Numbered from the stretch's first letter, positions 1 to 7,710 are shown. The stretch: DNA of 64,000 nt from Sphingomonas naphthae (GCF_028607085.1 NZ_CP117411.1:2790001-2854000); one strand, 5' to 3'. The notes: generated from the sequence alone by a model not told the origin. Program-made: numbers and translations.

Positions 1-250
1 GCCATTCGAGTCGGCGGTTGATCAGCTTTAGCATCCGCATCTCGTCGTCGGTTGCGGCCGAGACGAGCTCGAAGCTGCCCCAGCCATCGGCGTCTTCGCA
101 TCCCACTAGCATCGAGACCGCGACCAGCCGGTGGAGGGCAGCCCGATCGATCTCCCGGCCGCGCCCGGCGATTGCGACGACCGCCGGATCCGGAGCGGTC
201 TCGATGTCGAGCACGATCACAGGGCCGAGAGGTTCCACCATTTCATTCAT
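1..250 (-). CDS. PolB-type 3'-5' exonuclease, N-terminal part (runs off window)
   Basis: The leftward reading frame starts at ATG 250-248 behind an AGAGGAT Shine-Dalgarno and stays open to the window edge (83 codons). The N-terminus contains VIVLDIETAPDP, the Exo I motif (D-x-E) of DEDD-type 3'-5' exonucleases. The layout best fits the family described as related to the exonuclease domain of DNA polymerase B (PF10108/COG3298-like). Such proteins would degrade DNA 3' to 5', but only Exo I is visible, so activity cannot be judged. It is the last gene of a leftward series of small accessory genes, and the leader before it is GC-rich with a strong hairpin. Confidence is good for a real gene and moderate for the family. 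Confidence 0.62.
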   Translation of the reverse strand, partial: MNEMVEPLGPVIVLDIETAPDPAVVAIAGRGREIDRAALHRLVAVSMLVGCEDADGWGSFELVSAATDDEMRMLKLINRRLEW

Positions 251-410
251 CGATTTTATCCTCTTGGGGCGTGCTTCAACTTCGCGCGCGCTCGTTCCAC
301 GCGCGGCTCAAGCTGCGGAAACATCCATTCGCAAAGCGACGGCGGCCGATGTCGCAGGCGGTGGCACAGGCTCCCGCTGCGCGGTCGAACGCGACGGATC
401 CGGTCCGCGC

Positions 411-432
411 GGGCCCCGCGGGGGCGGGGCCC
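411..432. repeat. GC-rich inverted repeat upstream of the exonuclease gene
   Basis: A perfect 9-bp stem, GGGCCCCGC / GCGGGGCCC, flanks a 4-nt loop. It lies about 160 bp upstream of the exonuclease start. Just beyond it (432-455) is a short stretch, ATGATCTGGA...GGAAAAGC, that resembles part of the leader found before the gene starting at 3156. It could be a leader hairpin, but no T-tract is present. The rest of 251-682 holds no convincing gene on either strand. Confidence 0.4.
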
Positions 433-610
433 ATGATCTGGAAGTAGAGCGGAAAAGCACCCCTGAACCGCCTTCCGGCGTTCAGAAGGAGACCCGAGCA
501 TGCTGTCGCGGCCTTCTACGGGCGCGCTTGACCGTCCGGCGGACAAACCCGTCGTCGGCGTCGGCGCTGCCGTGATCCGACGCGCTGACCCGACGGGCGA
601 CCGCCGGACC

Positions 611-674
611 GGCTCCGCTTGCGGGCGGAGCCGGGCAGGGACGCACGGGACCTCTCTTCCCGTGCGTCCCTGCC
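611..674 (-). terminator. Tandem hairpins, probable terminator of the 683-1414 gene
   Basis: Two perfect stem-loops follow the stop codon of the leftward gene. One is a 16-bp stem (634-649 with 659-674, loop 650-658). The other is an 8-bp stem GGCTCCGC/GCGGAGCC (611-632). No T-run follows, so this would be a strong but non-canonical terminator or an mRNA 3'-end stabiliser. Confidence 0.5.
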
Positions 675-682
675 GACGGCTG

Positions 683-1414
683 TCAGGATCGGACCAGCCG
701 AAGTGCCGGCCACTTCCGCTTGGCAGGCGAGGTAACGGGCTTCGCGAAAGGTTCGGACGAGCCGAAGGCCGGTGGCGCCTGATAGTCGTCGAGCCACGGG
801 ATGTGGCTCAGTGACCTCTGCCGCTTGATGTCGAGGAGCTTCGCCACCTCGTTCGGCATGAGGCCGAGCGTCTCGATCCGGCGCGCTGGACTGATCTTCG
901 TCGTCTTCGTGTAGCCCCACGGGCGCAGCACCGTCTCGAATCTGCCTTCCATCCTCCCGCCGCCGCTCAGCAGACACCTGGGCGCCTGTTGCAACGCGAG
1001 CGCGGCGATGGGACGCCTGAGCCCACCGACGATGGCCAGAGACGATCGCAGCGCACCGGTGAATTCGAGGTTTGGGTCGTCGTTGGCGTCCGAATAGTGC
1101 CCGCCCTGGAAGTTCAGATAGAGGTTGGCGAGGCCGTGCTGCTCGGTCATAAATCCGGTGGCTCCGTCGAAACCAGCACGGAGGCGCATGATGTCCTTTC
1201 GCCGGAAGTCGATCGGCAGCCTGCCGCGCTTCTCGATCTCGGTCCGGAGCAGAGATGCGAACTCCTCGGTTGTGAAGCCGGCGAGCCGGTAGGCTTCGGC
1301 CGTGACGCCGCCGACGACCCTGAGCCAGTCGCAGTCGCCGAACCGCTCGCGCAGTTCAAGCACCCGTTCCCTGATCGCGAAAGGTTCGGGGGCAATGTCC
1401 GTTGTTTTCGTCAT
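683..1414 (-). CDS. Hypothetical protein with duplicated leader
   Basis: This 243-residue protein starts at ATG 1414, and I recognise no family. It is soluble by appearance, with no signal peptide or membrane segment. The N-terminal third (about residues 10-75) is charged and helical. The middle contains LANLYLNFQGGHYSDAN followed by a conserved-looking ALRRPIAALALQ-type stretch. The C-terminus is basic and proline-rich. Codon use is normal for this high-GC genome, which supports a real gene. It is preceded by a ~250-bp leader whose near-copy precedes the gene starting at 3156, so both are probably controlled the same way. Strong hairpins follow the stop. Function is unknown; context suggests mobile or accessory DNA. 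Confidence 0.6.
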   Translation of the reverse strand: MTKTTDIAPEPFAIRERVLELRERFGDCDWLRVVGGVTAEAYRLAGFTTEEFASLLRTEIEKRGRLPIDFRRKDIMRLRAGFDGATGFMTEQHGLANLYLNFQGGHYSDANDDPNLEFTGALRSSLAIVGGLRRPIAALALQQAPRCLLSGGGRMEGRFETVLRPWGYTKTTKISPARRIETLGLMPNEVAKLLDIKRQRSLSHIPWLDDYQAPPAFGSSEPFAKPVTSPAKRKWPALRLVRS

Positions 1415-1522
1415 GATGTTCCTCGTGGAGTTGCCCTCCCACTCGCACGCGCGCGCAGCGCTTCGAAGACTGCCGTCCCGAATTTCAGGTTCAGGAATGA
1501 GGGAGGTAGGATGAGGGGAAAA

Positions 1523-1540
1523 GCGCCACTATGGCGGCGC
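1523..1540 (-). terminator. Attenuator-like hairpin in leader A
   Basis: On the minus strand the hairpin (perfect inner stem CGCCA/TGGCG) is followed directly by TTTTCCCC. It lies inside the transcribed leader of the 683-1414 gene, so it could terminate early or end a small RNA. The same element with a longer stem is at 3270-3288. Confidence 0.45.
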
Positions 1541-1617
1541 GTTAACTCCTTCTTAAGGGCTTGAGCCGATAGGCTCCGCCCGGGGTCTTACTTCTTCCTT
1601 TTTCCCCTCTCCTAGAT

Positions 1618-1633
1618 GTTACACTCTAGTAAC
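1618..1633. promoter_or_regulatory. GTTAC-N6-GTAAC palindrome (operator), copy A
   Basis: The sequence GTTACACTCTAGTAAC is a dyad with 5-bp arms. The same arms and nearly the same spacer recur at 3375-3390, at the same place in the other leader. A dimeric HTH repressor or activator site is likely; the protein is not identified in the window. Confidence 0.5.
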
Positions 1634-1856
1634 AACTGTTGAGACGCGCGCACGGGCGCCCGCAGGGGAGGTGAAAATGGTCCGGCGATACGCCGCTGAC
1701 AGCGTCACCTAAGGCCCCCGGAGGCCGTACCCGGCGGTCTGGGTTCGACGCGCTCGCAGCCTTCGGTACGTGGCGGAGGTGGATGGAGGTCTATTGCCTC
1801 CACCCATCTCCGCGGCGTTACTCCGTCGCTCGCACCTATGTGACTAATCGCGGTAC

Positions 1857-2471
1857 TTACTCGGATAGCGGCGTAACCTCGACGAAGATCTTCCGGCCCA
1901 CGTTGCTGAAGCGAGTTACCGCGCAGCCCTCAGAGGCGTTGCGAAGCTCACCGGAATTCAGCAGCCGGACTCGGCGAGCGGCGGCCCTCCGGAGGCCGGG
2001 CTCGAGGTTGCCTGCCGGCAGACCCGGCAGGTGCTTAAGCCGCGAGCCGGGCTGGAAGGCGAAGTGCCCGTGATCTCCAGTGGGGTCAGGCACGAGTATC
2101 GCCCGCCCCCCGTCGGCCGGTGACCAGAGGCGACAATCGCCGTACACCAATGTCTCGTGCTTCTCCTTCCGGAAAAGGCCGAGCCCGATCGGCGGTCCAA
2201 CGGCGTCGTCAACGTCGAACGCCACGTACACTTGGTCGATGCCGGTCCGCGAAGTGACGGCACCGCACAAGTGGTGCGCGCCCCCCATCAGCCTGAAACC
2301 CGCCGTCAGGCGCGGCTCGTCCTCGCGTGTCTCGATGACGCGACGTCCGGTGAGGACGAAGGAAACCGCGGCAAGGTGACGCATCATGTTAGCCACTGCG
2401 GCGGGGTCCGATATCGTGAGCTCCTCCAACTGACGGCGGGCGTCGCGCATCGTTTCGGTCTCTTCAATCAC
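1857..2471 (-). CDS. Hypothetical protein, LWSPADGG family (paralogue 1)
   Basis: This 204-residue protein has no recognised family. The start chosen is ATG 2471. Around residues 105-120 it carries YGDCRLWSPADGG followed by a hydrophobic strand (AILVPD) and HFAFQPG. The protein encoded at 2635-3156 has YSQCTLWSPADGG, then MLIMPQG and CFAFDG. The two are therefore distant paralogues with a conserved Cys-x-x-Leu-Trp-Ser-Pro-Ala-Asp-Gly-Gly core that looks like a beta-hairpin. The segment before the core (VYVAFDVDD...) matches IVHFVIDEK in the paralogue in pattern. No transmembrane segment is present. Downstream a GGAGG-loop-CCTCC stem (around 1785-1800) may end the transcript. Function is unknown. 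Confidence 0.6.
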   Translation of the reverse strand: MIEETETMRDARRQLEELTISDPAAVANMMRHLAAVSFVLTGRRVIETREDEPRLTAGFRLMGGAHHLCGAVTSRTGIDQVYVAFDVDDAVGPPIGLGLFRKEKHETLVYGDCRLWSPADGGRAILVPDPTGDHGHFAFQPGSRLKHLPGLPAGNLEPGLRRAAARRVRLLNSGELRNASEGCAVTRFSNVGRKIFVEVTPLSE

Positions 2472-2634
2472 AAATTAAACTCCCTGCTGCTGGCGGAGCC
2501 CGGGTCCGGGGCGGCGCCCCGTTTTTCCCCTGTTTCCTGCTCCGCAACTCGATCGGCACCGAAGTGCCCTTGGGGCGTGACCTCGCCCCTTCCGCCGGGG
2601 CCGGTCTCCGTGGTCGAAGCCGGCCCCCGGTTCG

Positions 2635-3156
2635 TCAGGCCGCCTTCGGCAGAGGCACGAAGCGCGCCAGCTCGGCGTCGGAGACGCTCTCGATCTCCCG
2701 GCGCACGCGCGAACGGGCGCGCATGGCGCCGTCCCCGATCGCGGTGACGGGGCGCTGGTCGATGGAGATCAGCGCCAAGCCGTCGAACGCGAAGCATATC
2801 TTCAGGCCTTGGGGCATGATGAGCATCGAACCGCCGTCCGCAGGCGACCAGAGCGTGCACTGGGAGTAGCGGTGGATGGCGCCATCGCGCTCGAGGCCGA
2901 GGACTACGTTCTGTATGCCGCGCTCGGGCCGCTTCTCGTCGATCACGAAGTGGACGATGTCGTAGCCGGACTTCGCGGCAGCTGTGGCCAGCGCCGTGAA
3001 CGTGCGCAGGTCGAGATCGCGGCCGTTGGAGAAGAGGACCGATGGCTTATCGCCGACGAACTCGGGCTCCGGCACCCCAGTGAGCAGTCGCTTGGCGGCG
3101 ACTGCGTAGCGGTTCATCTCGGCGTTGCCGTTAAGGTGGAGGGTGTTCGACTTCAT
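2635..3156 (-). CDS. Hypothetical protein, LWSPADGG family (paralogue 2)
   Basis: This 173-residue protein starts at ATG 3156. It has the same CTLWSPADGG core (about residues 101-110) as the neighbour at 1857-2471, again followed by a hydrophobic strand and F-A-F. The N-terminus (MKSNTLHLNGNAEMNRY) is polar, and the C-terminal 35 residues are charged and helical. It lies downstream of leader B, the near-copy of the leader before gene 683-1414, so it may be regulated by the same factor. No domain is recognised. The tandem paralogues plus duplicated leader suggest local duplication followed by divergence within an accessory locus. Confidence 0.6.
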   Translation of the reverse strand: MKSNTLHLNGNAEMNRYAVAAKRLLTGVPEPEFVGDKPSVLFSNGRDLDLRTFTALATAAAKSGYDIVHFVIDEKRPERGIQNVVLGLERDGAIHRYSQCTLWSPADGGSMLIMPQGLKICFAFDGLALISIDQRPVTAIGDGAMRARSRVRREIESVSDAELARFVPLPKAA

Positions 3157-3269
3157 GGTGGTCCTTCATTAAGATGGTCCCCTCCCGCGCGCGCGCGTGC
3201 GCGCGGCAGTCTGCGGACCGCCGTCCCGATCGGATGATCTGGATTCAAGGGGGGATGATGAGTGGAAAA

Positions 3270-3288
3270 GCGCCGCTGGCTGCGGCGC
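3270..3288 (-). terminator. Attenuator-like hairpin in leader B
   Basis: A perfect 7-bp stem with a 5-nt loop is followed by TTTTCC on the minus strand. It occupies the same position in the leader as the hairpin at 1523-1540. Confidence 0.45.
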
Positions 3289-3374
3289 GACTTAATCAAA
3301 TCTTAGTGTTTGAGCCTGTAGGCTCCCGCCTGGGGCATATGAAGGTAATGAGTTCTTTTTCCTCTCTAACTAAT

Positions 3375-3390
3375 GTTACACTTTAGTAAC
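3375..3390. promoter_or_regulatory. GTTAC-N6-GTAAC palindrome (operator), copy B
   Basis: The sequence GTTACACTTTAGTAAC differs from copy A only in the spacer, so the arms are the conserved part. Confidence 0.5.
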
Positions 3391-3662
3391 TTCTGTTGAA
3401 TTGCGCGTGGGCGCGCGCAGGGGAGGTGAGATCGCCGGAAAGTCGTCGGAACGACTGCTGCGGCTCGGATCCCCTTCCTTTCCCGATCGCGCCGGAAGGC
3501 GCTTTTCCGCACCTTCCGACCGATCACGGTCGCTGCTTTTGATTGGTTCCGGCACGCCTGCCGGAGTCGTCCCGGGAATGGGACGCGGACCGCCGCGCGG
3601 CTCGGACCGGATCGCGCCGTTAACCGTGCCCGGTAAGGCAGCGGCATGACCTGCCCGCTAGC

Positions 3663-4139
3663 TTGAGCGCTCCTTGGGGTCTGGCGCGGAGAATATCGGT
3701 GGAGATGATCGAGAAGGCTCGCGCGGTCCGCGAGGCCGTCCTCGCGATCGAGGACGGTGTGGAATGGACGAAGGGGGTGATCGACGGCGTCGAGCACTCC
3801 TGCTGGCGTATCCCCGGCGACGGCTGGCACGCGACGATCACCAACCTGTGGGACTTCCATGTCGCGACCTGTCAGGCGACCGGCCGGCCGCCGAACGAGC
3901 GCGACAACGTGATCCATCACGAGTTGCTCGAGGTCTATTGCGGTGATGACGAGCTTGTCATGAGTATGATCAATGAGATCGGCGGCGATTATGAGCAGTT
4001 ATATGATTTTTGTAATGATGGTTGGGAGCAATTGATTCTGAGTAAATCAGAGGGTAACGATCGAGACGACTATAAGGCATCCGGATCGCCCCAGTTCAAT
4101 AACTTCGAAGCGCAGGCCAATATTGTTTATACTTCGTGA
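3663..4139 (+). CDS. Hypothetical protein with low-GC 3' half
   Basis: The frame is open from TTG 3663; ATG 3705 (MIEKARAVREA) is an alternative start close behind GGTGGAG. The product is 144-158 aa with no recognised family. It is acidic and soluble, and has several Trp/Tyr/Cys residues in the first half (VEWTKGVIDGVEHSCW). Base composition changes sharply at about 3950: the first half is GC-rich like its neighbours, while the last ~180 bp (from about MSMINEIGGDYEQLYDF onward) is AT-rich and uses codons such as TTA, AAT and TTT that neighbours avoid. This suggests a recombined or transferred 3' part. It is transcribed divergently from the leader-B gene. Confidence 0.5.
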   Translation: MSAPWGLARRISVEMIEKARAVREAVLAIEDGVEWTKGVIDGVEHSCWRIPGDGWHATITNLWDFHVATCQATGRPPNERDNVIHHELLEVYCGDDELVMSMINEIGGDYEQLYDFCNDGWEQLILSKSEGNDRDDYKASGSPQFNNFEAQANIVYTS

Positions 4140-4218
4140 GAACTGATCATAAGTACGGCTCGTTGCTCCAGATTAAGCGGGCCTTTTTCAGGCTCGTTTC
4201 GATGGGTATATTGCTAGA

Positions 4219-5124
4219 CTAAGTCGTTTCCCACAGCGCGGAACGGTACCGGCTGAAACACTTGCTTCCGCAAACGAGCCGCATTAGCGCCCCCTCAGCC
4301 ATAGCTGTCGCGCGGCGGCCGTCCTCCTCAACGAGCGGACGAATGGCCTCCCGGTTCCAATCCTGACTGTGTTTGACGTCAAGCACGGCGTGTAGGTCGA
4401 AATAGCGCCTCTCTCTATCAGTCAAGCCTATTCGTCGAAGCCCCCGAGCGACGCATGCAGATCGGCCGGGCGCGGTGAGTTCGATCACGCCAAGGGCACC
4501 GACCGAATGCCAGGCGAACTGACGGTTCGTCGCCATGGCCGTCATCGCGTTCGCCAGCGCGAGACTCTCCCAGACGGTGTTCTCGATCACCGGGTTCACG
4601 GCGAGCGTCTCGACGAGCGCGTCGAGCATCGGCCCGTGCATGCCCTTGGCATTGCCGCGCCCCATCTCGTCCCAATAGTTGCGCGCCAGCTCCAGCTTCG
4701 CCCTGACGGGCAGCTTCACCTGGGTCAGCGCGACGAGGTCGTCGAAGCCCGCTTCGCCGGCTGCCTCCTGTTCGAAGAACCAGCGCAGCTGGTCCCGGTC
4801 GGCATCGCTCGCTAGCCACTCGAACAGAGGGTCATGCTGGCCGGGACCTGTCCTCTCGAGCTGTTCGAACCAGGCTATGAACCCGTCGGCGTCCGTCGGA
4901 GCGGCGGCGGCGAGATCCGTGATCTCCATGCGGAGTTCTTGGAGGAACGCGAGCTCGAGTCGATGCATCTTGAGATCGCGGTCAAACAGTTTCGAATCTT
5001 CCGCTTCTGGGAAGGAGGGCTCGAGACGCTCCCTATTCCAGTGCGCCAGCCCTCGCTGGAAGCTGTCGGTCAGAAACTGCGAGCCTCGTCGCTCGGTCAT
5101 CTGGCGGTTGATGGATCTGATCAT
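4219..5124 (-). CDS. Iron-containing redox enzyme / haem-oxygenase-like protein
   Basis: The 301-residue protein starts at ATG 5124. The central part is typical of the haem-oxygenase-like diiron family (PF14518, 'iron-containing redox enzyme'): helices with FEWLASDADRDQLRWFFEQE (about 120-140), ELARNYWDEMGRGN (about 165) and a late FDLHAVLDVKHS stretch. The E/H residues in these helices are the expected metal ligands. Members of this fold are oxygenases or oxidases; the substrate cannot be told. It is a lone leftward gene. An FNR/FixK-like box, CTGAT-N4-ATCAG, lies about 78 nt upstream (5202-5215), suggesting redox or oxygen control. The family call is fairly secure, the reaction unknown. Confidence 0.75.
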   Translation of the reverse strand: MIRSINRQMTERRGSQFLTDSFQRGLAHWNRERLEPSFPEAEDSKLFDRDLKMHRLELAFLQELRMEITDLAAAAPTDADGFIAWFEQLERTGPGQHDPLFEWLASDADRDQLRWFFEQEAAGEAGFDDLVALTQVKLPVRAKLELARNYWDEMGRGNAKGMHGPMLDALVETLAVNPVIENTVWESLALANAMTAMATNRQFAWHSVGALGVIELTAPGRSACVARGLRRIGLTDRERRYFDLHAVLDVKHSQDWNREAIRPLVEEDGRRATAMAEGALMRLVCGSKCFSRYRSALWETT

Positions 5125-5201
5125 GAGCGGCCCTACGCATAAGAAACTATGGGCAACACAAACCCCGTGTCCCGACCCATCGTTGCCACGACCCGTAAGA
5201 A

Positions 5202-5215
5202 CTGATCTACATCAG
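5202..5215. promoter_or_regulatory. FNR/FixK-like box
   Basis: CTGATCTACATCAG is a perfect 5-bp dyad with a 4-nt spacer, matching the CRP/FNR-family pattern TTGAT-N4-ATCAA in the core TGAT/ATCA. It sits upstream of the haem-oxygenase-like gene. The same dyad occurs at 20989-21002. Confidence 0.45.
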
Positions 5216-5261
5216 GACGAATCTCGGTCAATTCAGGCGCTCGCACTCTGTTGGGCAGCGG

Positions 5262-5981
5262 TCACCAAGGCAGCTCGCGGCGGTCGTTTAGGAACTGTCC
5301 GGTGAGCTTCGGATCGTCCGATGTCGCGAGCTGGACGATAATCTCGGCTGCTTGCTCAACGGTTCGGTAGCCGGAATGGCCGTTGAAGTCGGTCGCTGTG
5401 TAGCCCGGGTCGGCGCTGTTCACCCGGATCCCGTGCTCGGCCAATGCCTTCGCATACGAGACGGTGACCGCGTTCAGCGCGGTCTTCGAGCTGTTGTAGC
5501 CCAGCAGATTGACCCCGTAGAACTCGCCGTTCGGATCGCTCAACGAACCAAGCGAACCAAGTTCGCTGCTGACGTTGACGATGCTTGCGGACCCGGCCGC
5601 CTTGAGTAGCGGCAGGAACGTCTGGATCAGCCGGATCGCGCCGAAGACGTTGACCTCGTACACCTGCCGGATGTCCTCGATGGTCTGCGCGGTCGGATCG
5701 GCATACGCTCCGGGAATGCCGGCGTTGGCGATGAGGACGTCGAGCTTGCCGTCCTCCGTTGCCACGCGGTCGGCGGCAGCCTTGACGCTGGCATCATCGT
5801 CCACGGCGATCAGTATGACGCGAACGTCTCCGCCGGCGGCACGCAACGTCTCCGCAGCGGCCTCGCCACAACCCAAGTCACGGGCACCGAGCCAGACACG
5901 ATAGCCGATCTCCGAGAGACGGCGTGCGGTTTCGTAGCCGATGCTCTTGTTGGCACCGGTGATCAGGACGTGCTTGGTCAT
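5262..5981 (-). CDS. SDR family NAD(P)-dependent oxidoreductase
   Basis: This 239-residue classical short-chain dehydrogenase begins MTKHVLITGANKSIGYE. The cofactor motif TGANKSIG (TGxxxGxG) is at residues 8-15, NAG is near residue 90, a Ser around 140 (NVSSELG) and the catalytic YNSSK near 165. An insert between Ser and Tyr (LGSLGSLSDPNGEFYG) is typical of the plant-like/bacterial subgroup that reduces carbonyls. The substrate is unknown. It lies 12 bp behind the NmrA-type gene at 5994-6884 and probably forms an operon with it, divergent from a TetR regulator, so it is likely derepressed by a TetR ligand. Confidence 0.88.
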   Translation of the reverse strand: MTKHVLITGANKSIGYETARRLSEIGYRVWLGARDLGCGEAAAETLRAAGGDVRVILIAVDDDASVKAAADRVATEDGKLDVLIANAGIPGAYADPTAQTIEDIRQVYEVNVFGAIRLIQTFLPLLKAAGSASIVNVSSELGSLGSLSDPNGEFYGVNLLGYNSSKTALNAVTVSYAKALAEHGIRVNSADPGYTATDFNGHSGYRTVEQAAEIIVQLATSDDPKLTGQFLNDRRELPW

Positions 5982-5993
5982 GCGTAGTCTCCG

Positions 5994-6884
5994 TCAGCGA
6001 TGTGAATTGGGACGGGCGTCCGTGGAAGGCGAGAGCGCCTCCTTCAGGATGTCATAGAGACTGCGCGGTCGGCGACGCAGAATGCGCTCGAGAATGGGAT
6101 CGACCCGGGCGAAGTCGCCGTTGCGGGCGGCGCGGAACATGCCCAGCAGCATGTTCGCATACATCCGAGGCATCCCGCTTAAGACCCGGTCGTCGCACCA
6201 TTCGTCATCCGTAACGGTGATGTGGCGAACCTCGCGGCCGGTGATCTCGGACGCGATGGCGGCGACCTCAGCCATCGTGAGCGCGTCTGAGCCTGTCATA
6301 GGGTCGGTGACGCCTTGGCGGCTGCCCTCGTTCAGAAGCGTGTACGCGTCGGCTTCAGCCAGGTCCGCCCGTGCTGTCCAGCTCACCGGGCCGTCCGCAG
6401 GAACACGCAGCTCGCCGGATTTCAATCCCTCACCGACCATCTGCAGACAGCTCTCCGCGTAGAATCCGTGACGGAGCGATGTGAAGGGAAGCCCGCTCGC
6501 CGCGAGATCGTCCTCCGTCCGCGCGTGCTGATCTGCCGGCGCGAAGGCCGACCCGTGCCTGGCTCCCATGTGGCTCGTGTAGAGCAGCCGGCCGACACCG
6601 AGCGCCCTTGCAGCCTCGATCGCGTTTCGGTGGAGGCGCACGGCTTCGTCTCCGAGCTTGTCCGCTGAGACGAGCAAGACCTGCTCCGCGTCCACGAAGG
6701 CCGCGTTGAGACTGTGCGGCTCGTCGAAGTCGGCGCGTCGGATCGTCAGCCCAAGATCAGCCAGGTCGCAGATCTTGCCTGTGTCACGCGAGCTCGCGAC
6801 GATTCCGCTCAAAGGGGCCTTCTTCACGAGGGCCGAGATCACACCCCTACCCAGCTGGCCGGAAGCTCCCGTTACGACGATCAT
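5994..6884 (-). CDS. NmrA-like NAD(P)-binding oxidoreductase
   Basis: The start is ATG 6884, behind a GAGGAG Shine-Dalgarno, rather than upstream codons; the product is 296 aa. The N-terminus MIVVTGASGQLGRGV has the TGxxGxxG Rossmann motif of atypical (extended) SDRs. The pattern of LLYTSHMGARHG and an AlkD-like C-terminal half matches the NmrA/HSCARG/QOR2-type group, which act as NADPH sensors or quinone reductases. No YxxxK pair is obvious, as usual for this group. It is the first gene of a two-gene operon with the SDR, reading away from the tetR gene at 6988. The two operator-like repeats lie in the shared promoter region. Confidence 0.85.
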   Translation of the reverse strand: MIVVTGASGQLGRGVISALVKKAPLSGIVASSRDTGKICDLADLGLTIRRADFDEPHSLNAAFVDAEQVLLVSADKLGDEAVRLHRNAIEAARALGVGRLLYTSHMGARHGSAFAPADQHARTEDDLAASGLPFTSLRHGFYAESCLQMVGEGLKSGELRVPADGPVSWTARADLAEADAYTLLNEGSRQGVTDPMTGSDALTMAEVAAIASEITGREVRHITVTDDEWCDDRVLSGMPRMYANMLLGMFRAARNGDFARVDPILERILRRRPRSLYDILKEALSPSTDARPNSHR

Positions 6885-6917
6885 GCTGCGCTCCTCATAC
6901 CAGTGATATCCGAGTCT

Positions 6918-6979
6918 TGATAACACTGCTAACAGCGAAATGAGATCGGCGCTACCAAGTTTGTGATAACGCTGCTATG
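6918..6979. promoter_or_regulatory. Paired operator-like repeats between NmrA and TetR genes
   Basis: TGATAACACTGCTAAC (6918-6933) and TGATAACGCTGCTATG (6964-6979) are near-identical direct repeats 46 bp apart. Each contains an imperfect dyad TAnCnCTGCTA. They flank the divergent promoters and are the obvious sites for the adjacent TetR repressor. Confidence 0.6.
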
Positions 6980-6987
6980 TCCAAGGC

Positions 6988-7692
6988 GTGAGTTCGGATA
7001 GCAGCCTTGCCATTCCCGCCGATGCGCGCCGGCGCATCCTCGAGGCGGCGGTCGATCTGGTGGCTCAGGGGGGCGGCGAAGCTGCGACTACGAGGGCCGT
7101 TGCCGCCGGCGCAGGCGTGCAGGCACCTACGATCTACCGGTTGTTTGGCGACAAGGACGGGCTTCTGGCCGCGGTTGCCGACAAGGTGATGGCTGACTTC
7201 GTGGCTGCGAAGGCGGCTCGGCCCGCCGCCAAGGATCCGATCGCCGACCTCCGGGATGGGTGGGACGACTACATTGCATTCGGCCTGGCCAATCCGGCGG
7301 TGTTCACGATCATGACCGTCTTGCCGGCGGGGAGGACCTCCGCCACCACGGCAGCGGGTTTGACGGTTCTGCGGGAACGCGTGAACCGTGTTGCCCGGAG
7401 CGGACGCCTCAGGGTCGACGAGCGGAATGCGGTAGACCTCATCCACGCAGCTGGCACCGGCACGATCCTGACCCTTCTCGCGAAGCCTCCGGCAGACCGG
7501 AGCGTTCTATCGACGGCTGCCAGGGATGCGGTGCTTGCAGCGATCCTGGACACGACGTCGCGCGAGGTTCCGACGGTGACCACGATGGCTACCGGCCTGC
7601 GCGCCAACCTCGCCGACATTCCCACTTTCTCTCCTGGCGAACGCCTCCTCCTCGATGAGCTTTTGGCTCGTGTCGCCAAGAGCGGCGATTGA
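6988..7692 (+). CDS. TetR family transcriptional regulator
   Basis: This 234-residue protein uses a GTG start at 6988. The N-terminal HTH runs over about residues 12-58 ([19 protein letters not shown] ... [20 protein letters not shown]), the TetR signature with the recognition helix ending in [11 protein letters not shown]. The C-terminal helical ligand domain resembles TetR_C_11-type domains ([13 protein letters not shown]). It is divergent from the SDR/NmrA pair, with paired repeats in between, so it most likely represses those reductases and itself. The inducer is unknown. The SD is weak (AAGG very near the GTG). Confidence 0.9.
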   Translation: MSSDSSLAIPADARRRILEAAVDLVAQGGGEAATTRAVAAGAGVQAPTIYRLFGDKDGLLAAVADKVMADFVAAKAARPAAKDPIADLRDGWDDYIAFGLANPAVFTIMTVLPAGRTSATTAAGLTVLRERVNRVARSGRLRVDERNAVDLIHAAGTGTILTLLAKPPADRSVLSTAARDAVLAAILDTTSREVPTVTTMATGLRANLADIPTFSPGERLLLDELLARVAKSGD

Positions 7693-7710
7693 GGCGTCTA
7701 GTTCGCCGTC

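Larger units (their letters stand above)
1430..1672 (-). promoter_or_regulatory. Duplicated leader, copy A
   Basis: This block matches 3175-3430 in order and spacing. Read on the minus strand it contains, in order: a GTTAC-N6-GTAAC palindrome (1633-1618); a purine stretch GAGAGGGGAAAAAGGA; a hairpin GAGCC-loop-GGCTC (1576-1563); and a second hairpin (1540-1523) followed by TTTTCCCC, which looks like an attenuator. Gene 683-1414 starts about 109 nt further on. Several stem bases differ between the copies while pairing is kept, so the RNA structure appears selected. It could be an attenuated 5' leader or a ~100-nt small RNA ending at the TTTT. Confidence 0.55.
3175..3430 (-). promoter_or_regulatory. 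Duplicated leader, copy B
   Basis: Near-copy of 1430-1672, located before the gene starting at 3156. On the minus strand it shows the palindrome (3390-3375), the GAGAGG...AAAAAG purine stretch, hairpin 1 GAGCC-TACA-GGCTC (3325-3312) and hairpin 2 (3288-3270), a perfect 7-bp GCGCCGC/GCGGCGC stem followed by TTTTCC. The distance from hairpin 2 to the start codon (about 114 nt) nearly equals that in copy A (about 109 nt). Confidence 0.55.

Noticed and set aside
18-575. Overlapping rightward ORFs at the window start
   Set aside because: Ser/Arg/Ala-rich translations; the opposite strand holds the exonuclease gene and the rest is leader DNA.
1677-1713. 11-codon ORF after GGGGAGGTGAAA at the outer end of leader A
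   Set aside because: A good SD-like sequence, but leader B has the same GGGGAGGTGA without an ATG, so a conserved leader peptide is unlikely.
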